From Nonomuraea fuscirosea (GTDB taxonomy: Bacteria > Actinomycetota > Actinomycetes > Streptosporangiales > Streptosporangiaceae), in assembly GCF_003001935.1 (NCBI RefSeq), contig NZ_PVNG01000001.1:248001-312000 (forward strand): a DNA stretch of 64,000 nt. The letters are read 5' to 3'. Shown piece after piece: positions 58,962 through 64,000 of this stretch; position 1 is the first letter of the stretch, and every line of letters begins with the position of its first letter. The position numbers were made by a program, and so were the translations under genes. The notes beneath the pieces are model-generated. The model saw only the letters and a list, made by a program, of their open reading frames with translations, made no database searches and was not told the DNA's origin.

Positions 58962-61088
58962 TCAGGGCTTGGACTGACGGGGCTGGCGCAGGACCTGGAG
59001 CGAGCGGGCCGTGACGGCCACCACGGCGTTCGGCAGCCAGCGCTCGTCCAGGAACGCGTCCTCCACCGTGTCGTGGTTGGTGTCGAGCACCGGCAGCCAC
59101 GCCGCGCCGAACTCCTCGCCCGGCAGCGTGAACGGCATGTTCTCGTGGTGGGCGTTGATCAGCAGCAGGAAGGAGTCGTCGACGATCTTCTCGCCGCGCG
59201 GTCCCGGCTCGGTGATCGCCTCGCCGTTCAGATAGACCATCAGCGACTTGGCGTAGCTGATGTGCCAGTCGCTCGCCGTCATCTCGCGCCCGCCGGGCGT
59301 GAGCCAGACCAGGTCCCGCTTGCCGTCGTCGGGGTGGCGGCCGTGGAAGAAGCGGCGGCGCTGGAAGACGGGATGCTCGCGGCGCAGCTTCGACAGCACG
59401 CGGACGAAGTCGAGCAGGTCGGACTCGGCCCGCACCATCGACCAGTCCACCCAGGCCAGTTCGTTGTCCTGACAGTAGGCGTTGTTGTTGCCGCGCTGGG
59501 TGCGGCCGATCTCGTCGCCGTGGGACAGCATGGGCACGCCCTGCGACAGGAACAGCGTGGCCAGGAAGTTGCGGCGCTGGCGGCGGCGCAGCGTGACGAT
59601 CTGCGGGTCCTCGACCGGGCCCTCCGCGCCGCAGTTCCAGGAGCGGTTGTCGTTGGTGCCGTCGCGGTTGTCCTCGCCGTTGTCCTCGTTGTGCTTGTGG
59701 TCGTAGGAGACCAGGTCGGCGAGGGTGAAGCCGTCGTGGCAGGTGACGAAGTTGATCGAGGCGACGGGACGGCGGCCGGAGGACTCGTACAGGTCGGCGG
59801 AGCCGGTCAGGCGGGAGGCGAACTCGGGCAGGGCCGAATGGGTGCCCCGCCAGAAATCTCGTACGATGTCGCGATATTTGCCGTTCCACTCCGTCCACAG
59901 GGGCGGGAAGTTCCCCACCTGGTAGCCGCCGGGACCGACGTCCCACGGCTCGGCGATCAGCTTGACCTGCGAGATCACCGGATCCTGCTGGATCAGGTCG
60001 AAGAACGCGCTCAGCCGGTCGACGTCGTGCAGTTCCCTGGCCAGCGCCGAGGCCAGGTCGAAGCGGAACCCGTCGACGTGCATCTCCAGCACCCAGTAGC
60101 GCAGGGAGTCCATGATGAGCTGCAGCGCGTGCGGCGAGCGCACGTTGAGCGAGTTGCCGCACCCCGTGTAGTCGAGGTAGTAGCGCCGGTCGCCGTCGTG
60201 CAGCCGGTAGTAGGCGGCGTTGTCGATGCCCCTGAAGCCCAGCGTGGGCCCCATGTGGTCGCCCTCGGCCGTGTGGTTGTAGACCACGTCGAGGATGACC
60301 TCGATGCCCGCCTCGTGCAGCGCCCGCACCATGGCCTTGAACTCCAGCACCTGCTGCCCTCGCGTCCCCGAGCTGGAGTAGCGGCCGTGGGGAGCCAGGT
60401 AGGCCATGGTGTTGTAGCCCCAGTAGTTCGTCAGCCCGCGCGCCACCAGGAAGTGCTCGGGGACGTAGTGGTGCACCGGCATCAGCTCGACCGCAGTGAC
60501 CCCGATCGACAGCAGGTGCTCGATGATCGCGGGATGCCCGATGCCGGCGTACGTGCCGCGCAGGTCGGGCGGCACGTCGGGGTGCCGCATGGTGAGCCCG
60601 CGCACGTGGGCCTCGTAGATCACGGTCTCGTGGTACGGGATGCGCGGCGACCGGTCGTTGCCCCACTCGAAGAACGGGTTGATCACCACGTTCTTCGGCA
60701 TGTAGGGCGCGCTGTCCTCGGTGTTACGCCGGGTCGGATCGGTGAAGTAGTAGGGGAACAGCGCCTGGTTCCAGGTCAGCTCACCGTCGATGGCCTTGGC
60801 GTAGGGGTCGAGCAGCAGCTTGGCCGGGTTGCACCGGTGGCCGTGGGACGGCTCGTTGGGCCCGTGGACGCGGTAGCCGTAGCGCTGGCCCGGCTGGATG
60901 CCCGGCAGATAGCCATGCCAGACGAACCCGTCGACCTCGGGCAGTTCGACGCGCTCCTCGGAGCCGTCATCGTGGAAAAGGCACAGCTCGACCCGCTCGG
61001 CGACCTCGGAGAACACCGAGAAACTGGTGCCCACGCCATCCCAGGTGCCGCCGAGTGGATAGGGCTCGCCCGGCCAGACCTCACGCAT
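58962..61088 (-). CDS. glgX: Glycogen debranching enzyme GlgX
   Basis: This 708-residue isoamylase-type enzyme hydrolyses alpha-1,6 branches of glycogen. The N-terminal carbohydrate-binding CBM48 domain (about 10-110) is followed by the GH13 barrel. Barrel motifs are DVVYNHTAEG (region I), DGFRFDLASAL with the nucleophile Asp (II), KLIAEPWDVG with the acid/base Glu (III) and VTCHDGF (IV). The ATG at 61088 gives the family-typical MREVWPGEPYPLGG. GACAAT eight bases before the ATG and no ribosome binding site suggest a nearly leaderless mRNA. Confidence 0.94.
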   Translation of the reverse strand: MREVWPGEPYPLGGTWDGVGTSFSVFSEVAERVELCLFHDDGSEERVELPEVDGFVWHGYLPGIQPGQRYGYRVHGPNEPSHGHRCNPAKLLLDPYAKAIDGELTWNQALFPYYFTDPTRRNTEDSAPYMPKNVVINPFFEWGNDRSPRIPYHETVIYEAHVRGLTMRHPDVPPDLRGTYAGIGHPAIIEHLLSIGVTAVELMPVHHYVPEHFLVARGLTNYWGYNTMAYLAPHGRYSSSGTRGQQVLEFKAMVRALHEAGIEVILDVVYNHTAEGDHMGPTLGFRGIDNAAYYRLHDGDRRYYLDYTGCGNSLNVRSPHALQLIMDSLRYWVLEMHVDGFRFDLASALARELHDVDRLSAFFDLIQQDPVISQVKLIAEPWDVGPGGYQVGNFPPLWTEWNGKYRDIVRDFWRGTHSALPEFASRLTGSADLYESSGRRPVASINFVTCHDGFTLADLVSYDHKHNEDNGEDNRDGTNDNRSWNCGAEGPVEDPQIVTLRRRQRRNFLATLFLSQGVPMLSHGDEIGRTQRGNNNAYCQDNELAWVDWSMVRAESDLLDFVRVLSKLRREHPVFQRRRFFHGRHPDDGKRDLVWLTPGGREMTASDWHISYAKSLMVYLNGEAITEPGPRGEKIVDDSFLLLINAHHENMPFTLPGEEFGAAWLPVLDTNHDTVEDAFLDERWLPNAVVAVTARSLQVLRQPRQSKP

Positions 61089-61146
61089 GTGGCCCAATTG
61101 TCGCACGCTGAAGCGGTCTTGGTCGTGTCATGGAGAGAACGCTCTG

Positions 61147-61197
61147 CTCCCGGGCCACGGAACCCCACGTCGGCAGGGGCTCCGTGGCGGACGGGAG
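61147..61197 (-). terminator. Strong hairpin terminator of the OsmC-like gene
   Basis: CCACGGAACCCC (61155-61166) pairs with GGGGCTCCGTGG (61176-61187), with one mismatch. Outer arms CTCCCG (61147-61152) and CGGGAG (61192-61197) extend the structure. It begins two bases after the OsmC-like stop codon on the minus strand, upstream of glgX. Confidence 0.75.
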
Positions 61198-61198
61198 A

Positions 61199-61624
61199 CT
61201 AGAGCAGCTCGGCCTTGAGCGTGATCGTCGTGCCGGCCAGGGCCTTGCTCACCGGGCAGTTGGCCTTGGCCGTCTCGGCGGCCTCCTGGAACTGCTCGGC
61301 GGTCAGGCCGGGCACGTGACCCTGCACCGTGAGCACGATGCCCGTGATGCCCTCACCCGGCTGGAACGTGACGTCGGCACTCGTCCGCAGCGACTCGGGC
61401 GGCGTGCCCGCCCCGGCCAGCCCGTGGGACAGCGCCATCGAGAAGCAGGACGAGTGGGCGGCGGCGATCAGCTCCTCCGGCGAGGTCTTGCCGTTGGCCG
61501 CCTCGGCCCTCGACGGCCAGGAAACCTCGAACGTGCCGACTCCCGAGGTGTCGAGCGAGACCGTGCCCGAACCGTCGAGCAAGGCGCCCTTCCACTGCGT
61601 GGTCGCGGTGCGTGTGGTGGCCAT
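61199..61624 (-). CDS. OsmC/Ohr family peroxidase-like protein
   Basis: This 141-residue protein has the two conserved Cys of the OsmC/Ohr family, in AAHSSCFSMALS and KANCPVSKAL. They form the active-site dithiol that reduces organic hydroperoxides. The subfamily looks like OsmC (SPEELIAAAHSSC). The ATG at 61624 has GAGGGAG upstream. It is closed by a strong hairpin and is divergent from the ECF sigma gene. Confidence 0.92.
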   Translation of the reverse strand: MATTRTATTQWKGALLDGSGTVSLDTSGVGTFEVSWPSRAEAANGKTSPEELIAAAHSSCFSMALSHGLAGAGTPPESLRTSADVTFQPGEGITGIVLTVQGHVPGLTAEQFQEAAETAKANCPVSKALAGTTITLKAELL

Positions 61625-61772
61625 GGCGTTGTGCTCCCTCCTGTATGGACTTCCGACCTTATCGCGTGGCGAAACAGGCCCGCCGACCGTCATCCGGCTG
61701 CACATTTGCCGCGAATAATGACATGCTCGGGTCGCGGCGCACCCGCCGCCTTGGTCCGGATCAAACGGGAGT

Positions 61773-62333
61773 GTGGTGCCAGTGGAGGCACCGTACGACG
61801 ACCGTCTGCTGCATCAGCGAGTGGTCGGCGGCGATGAGTCCGCTCTGGGTGAGGTCTACGATCGGCTCTCCTCGCTGATCTTCGGTCTCTCCCTGCGGGT
61901 CACCAGGGACCGGGTGATCGCCGAGGACATCACACAGGAGGTGTTCCTCGTCTTCTGGGAGCGCCCGCTGGCCTACGACCCGGAGCGGGGCACGCTGCGC
62001 GCCTGGCTGGCCACGATCGCCCACCGGCGCGCGGTGGACCACGTACGCGCCGAGGAGCGCAGGAGGGTCTCGGCGCTCGGCCCGCGGCTGTTCGAGCGCG
62101 AGCCCGTGCGGCTGGAGGACACCGTGCTCGCCGCCGACGAGGCGGAACGGGTCCGGCAGGCGGTCACGTCGTTACCCGACGGCCTGCGGGAAGCGGTCGA
62201 GCTGGCGTATTTCGGCGGCAGGACCTACCGGCAGGTCGGGGAGGAGCTGGGCGTGCCGGAGGGCACGGCCAAGTCGCGCATCCGGCTGGCGCTGCGGCGC
62301 CTGGCGGACGCGCTCGCCGAGGAGGAAGTGTGA
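61773..62333 (+). CDS. ECF-type RNA polymerase sigma factor
   Basis: This protein of about 186 residues has sigma region 2 (EDITQEVFLVFWERP, RAWLATIAHRRAVDHVR) and region 4 (LPDGLREAVELAYFGGRTY, then RQVGEELGVPEGTAKSRI). It resembles the SigK-like ECF group. Start is uncertain among GTGs at 61773, 61776 and 61782. It ends EEEV, with the TGA overlapping the next ATG (TGATG). The downstream DinB/MDMPI-fold protein is the expected anti-sigma partner. Confidence 0.9.
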   Translation: MVPVEAPYDDRLLHQRVVGGDESALGEVYDRLSSLIFGLSLRVTRDRVIAEDITQEVFLVFWERPLAYDPERGTLRAWLATIAHRRAVDHVRAEERRRVSALGPRLFEREPVRLEDTVLAADEAERVRQAVTSLPDGLREAVELAYFGGRTYRQVGEELGVPEGTAKSRIRLALRRLADALAEEEV

Positions 62334-62533
62334 TGACCACCGCGCCGCCGACCGCCGGGCGGGCGTTCGCGCACGCGAGCGGCACGCCGGACGCGGGCCC
62401 GCCGCACGCGCGGCCGGCGCACGCTGGACCGGCGCACGCGAGCCCGGTGTTCGCGCACGCGGGAAGCAGTCTTACGGACGCAGGGCCGCCGCGCACGTGC
62501 CCAGCGTCCACGCACGCGCAGGAAGAGGTGTGA
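62333..62533 (+). CDS. 66-codon low-complexity ORF between sigma factor and partner
   Basis: The ORF starts in a TGATG overlap with the sigma gene and ends in a TGATG overlap with the next gene. It is Ala/His/Pro-rich (repeats of HAGPAHA type) and ends QEEV, echoing the EEEV end of the sigma factor. The bases around both junctions are alike (GGAAGTGTGATG and GGAAGAGGTGTGATG). It may be a spacer made by duplication and repeat expansion rather than a functional protein. Confidence 0.4.
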   Translation: MTTAPPTAGRAFAHASGTPDAGPPHARPAHAGPAHASPVFAHAGSSLTDAGPPRTCPASTHAQEEV

Positions 62534-63423
62534 TGGACCCCGTCGAGCGTCTCTATCTGGACGCGATGATGGAGGACCCGGCGGTGCCGGCCCACTCGTT
62601 GCGACCCCAGCTCCTGTCCGGGGCCAGGGCCCGGCGCAGGCCCGCGGCCCCCACCGCCGCCTGGGCCGAGCCGTACGCCGGCCGCGTGGCCGCCATGGAC
62701 GCCCTGCTGGCCTCGGCCGCGGAGGACGACTGGTCGCGCGTCATCGTCGAGGGCTGGACGTTGCAGGAGCTCGTCGCCCACCTGGCCGCCAAGGACGGCC
62801 TGCTGGCCGCCGCCGTCGGAGCTCCCGTGCTGGGCCCGCCGATCGGCGCGGCCGACTCGGCGAGCCGGACGGACGACCTCCAGGCCTACGAACGTGCCCG
62901 CAGCCCCGAGCAGACCAGGCGGGACTGGCGCGCCCAGGCCGACGCCCTGTGCCGCCACCTGGCCGAGCTGCCGCCCGCCACCCCGACCACGCTGGACGGC
63001 CTGGAGGTGGTGGCGAGCGACCACATCCTGGCCAGGAGCCTGGAGACGTGGATCCACACGGTGGACGCGGCCCAGATGGCCGAGATCCGGCTGCCCGACC
63101 CCATCGCCGGTCACATCCACCTCCAGGCCGACCTCTGCGCCCGCCTGCTGCCTCTCACGATGTTCCTGTCCGGCCTGGACGGCACCGGCCGCACGGCGCA
63201 CGTGACGCTGACGGGCGAGGGCGGCGGCGAGTGGCGGGTCGCCCTGGGCGTCGGCGACACGGAGCCGGGCGAACCGGATTTGCGCATCACGGCGGACGTG
63301 GTGAAGTTCTGCTTCCTGCTCGGCGGCAGGGGGGATCCGGGGGAGTTCCCCGCCGAGCTGGACGGAGACCTTCCCCTGGCCAGGGACATCCTCCATGCGG
63401 CCCCCGCCCTTTCCGGTCCTTAA
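62533..63423 (+). CDS. MDMPI/DinB-fold protein, probable anti-sigma partner
   Basis: This 296-residue protein has a maleylpyruvate-isomerase N-terminal (DinB-like) domain from about 45 (YAGRVAAMDALLASA, WTLQELVAHLAAKDG, SETWIHTVDA-like LETWIHTVDAAQMA with the metal His). A C-terminal sterol-carrier-like region follows (VTLTGEGGGEWRVALG). In many actinobacteria such proteins follow ECF sigma genes and carry an N-terminal zinc-finger anti-sigma domain. Here the N-terminus (MDPVERLYLDAMMEDP) lacks the HxxxCxxC zinc motif, so anti-sigma action is uncertain. Confidence 0.8.
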   Translation: MDPVERLYLDAMMEDPAVPAHSLRPQLLSGARARRRPAAPTAAWAEPYAGRVAAMDALLASAAEDDWSRVIVEGWTLQELVAHLAAKDGLLAAAVGAPVLGPPIGAADSASRTDDLQAYERARSPEQTRRDWRAQADALCRHLAELPPATPTTLDGLEVVASDHILARSLETWIHTVDAAQMAEIRLPDPIAGHIHLQADLCARLLPLTMFLSGLDGTGRTAHVTLTGEGGGEWRVALGVGDTEPGEPDLRITADVVKFCFLLGGRGDPGEFPAELDGDLPLARDILHAAPALSGP

Positions 63424-63644
63424 CCCTACAAAAGGGACGAATTGCCGCTACGCCAATTACCGTATTTCCCACAAAATCAGGATTTCCGAATATCGCGACT
63501 TCCTGGTGAACGGCGATGATTTGACGGGTTGTTGGAGTTCGTAGAGGTAAAGGAGATTCTGCGTCGGGGTATGCCGACCCATGTCCGAGTACGCCGAGAA
63601 ATGCGCGTTCCAGGACTCCGGGTCGATCTACCCAGGGCGGAAAA
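63424..63644. promoter_or_regulatory. AT-rich leader region of the His-rich secreted protein gene
   Basis: Positions 63424-63560 are markedly AT-richer than the rest of the window. TTGACG (63521-63526) with TAGAGG (63542-63547), spacer 15, is a weak promoter candidate. AGGGCGG just before 63640 is the likely ribosome binding site. No gene is seen. Confidence 0.4.
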
Positions 63645-64000
63645 ATGCACGTCAATTCGAATGACTCGCGCCGCGGGCGCATCGCGACACTGGCCGCGGC
63701 CGGAGCCGTCGCCGGACTCATGCTCCTCCCCGTCGGCCAGGGGGTCGCCGGCGCGAGCACGGCCGCGGTCCCGAGCGCGGTCGGATGGGTCTCGGGCGAG
63801 AAGCCGGTGCTGTGCGGGTACAGCCACTGGTGCGGCCGCCGCGGCTGGGGTCCCCGCTGGTGCGGCGGCAGGTGCCACCGGCATCACCACCACCACGGCT
63901 ACCGCCACCACCACGACTTCGAGTCGCACAACAGGCACCACCACGTCGACCGGCGCGAGCCCGTACGCCGGGAGCCCGTGCGCGAGGAGCCGGTGCGGAT
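63645..64000 (+). CDS. His-rich secreted protein (3' end outside the window)
   Basis: The ATG at 63645 opens a frame that runs off the window. The product has a signal peptide (IATLAAAGAVAGLMLLPVG, cleavage near AGA-ST). A Cys-containing segment follows (LCGYSHWCGRRGWG, RWCGGRCH), then runs of His (HRHHHHHGYRHHH) and an Arg-Glu-Pro-Val repeat (REPVRREPVREEPVR). The His/Cys content suggests metal binding outside the cell. Family unknown. The repeat may form a wall-spanning or disordered region. Confidence 0.65.
   Translation, partial: MHVNSNDSRRGRIATLAAAGAVAGLMLLPVGQGVAGASTAAVPSAVGWVSGEKPVLCGYSHWCGRRGWGPRWCGGRCHRHHHHHGYRHHHDFESHNRHHHVDRREPVRREPVREEPVR

Noticed and set aside
58786..60666. Long minus-strand frame joined to the RibD-like reductase
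   Set aside because: It overlaps glgX in a different frame and has no homology-like segments. The GTG at 58785 gives the correct reductase length.
59073..61202. 709-residue plus-strand frame opposite glgX
   Set aside because: Antisense shadow. Val/Gln/Arg-rich composition without motifs, while glgX on the other strand has all catalytic motifs.

Overview
The window is a 64 kb stretch of a very GC-rich actinomycete chromosome. The evidence is strong G/C bias at third codon positions, many GTG and some TTG starts, ATGA and TGATG gene couplings, a coproporphyrin-type heme route (hemE, cgoX/hemY, chdC/hemQ), a mycothiol-type DinB/MDMPI protein paired with an ECF sigma factor, RNHCP-domain proteins, an SSI-type protease inhibitor and a DUF3000 protein. 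The gene content resembles Streptosporangiaceae such as Nonomuraea, but that placement is inference. No rRNA, tRNA, CRISPR array or prophage was recognised. The only mobile element seen is an IS200/IS605-type tnpB unit.

Layout. 0-5 kb: a complete sugar ABC transporter of xylose type (binding protein, single-domain ATPase, permease) with a ROK repressor and XylR-like operator sequences. 5-7.7 kb: three tandem paralogous secreted zinc metallopeptidases on the minus strand. 7.7-11.7 kb: dxs, an amino-acid permease and a subtilisin-inhibitor-like protein. 11.7-16 kb: a fadB/fadA beta-oxidation pair and a membrane protein. 16-19 kb: a LytR-CpsA-Psr cell-wall ligase and a repeat-bearing membrane protein, closed by a strong terminator. 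19-28 kb: carbohydrate genes: a LacI regulator, a TIM-barrel isomerase, a phosphodiesterase, a PEP-synthase/rifampin-phosphotransferase-like enzyme, and a minus-strand operon (Gfo/Idh/MocA oxidoreductase, DUF993 aldolase-like protein, isomerase) whose promoter carries a perfect LacI-family palindrome. A related palindrome lies in front of the LacI gene itself.

28-38.5 kb: RNase D, DUF3000, a zinc-ribbon peptide, hemE, a DUF4349 lipoprotein, hemY/cgoX, hemQ/chdC and a three-gene ABC-2 exporter. 38.5-44.9 kb: a hypothetical membrane-anchored protein, msrB, a LigD-type polymerase, two metallo-beta-lactamase-fold hydrolases, and a class F-like sortase close to a secreted protein that looks like its substrate. 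44.9-53 kb: a double-domain acyl-CoA dehydrogenase, two tandem RNHCP proteins, a TPR protein, an aldehyde dehydrogenase, a methyltransferase and a U32-like protein.

53-57 kb is a zone of decay. An enoyl-CoA hydratase gene is broken by a frameshifting deletion, a tnpB insertion and probably an internal deletion. The tnpB itself looks intact, with RuvC catalytic residues and a hairpinned right end of the kind that forms the guide RNA. An ECF sigma remnant follows pgeF. 57-64 kb: an ATP-dependent DNA ligase overlapping a RibD-like reductase, glgX, an OsmC-like protein, an ECF sigma factor with a DinB/MDMPI partner separated by an odd 66-codon spacer ORF, and a His-rich secreted protein cut by the window end.

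Short GC-rich tandem repeats of unrelated sequence recur at gene 3' ends, and a perfect 89-bp direct repeat lies upstream of hemY. The points most worth following up are the LacI-controlled uncharacterised sugar operon, the sortase/substrate pair, the tnpB insertion and the spacer ORF in the sigma operon.
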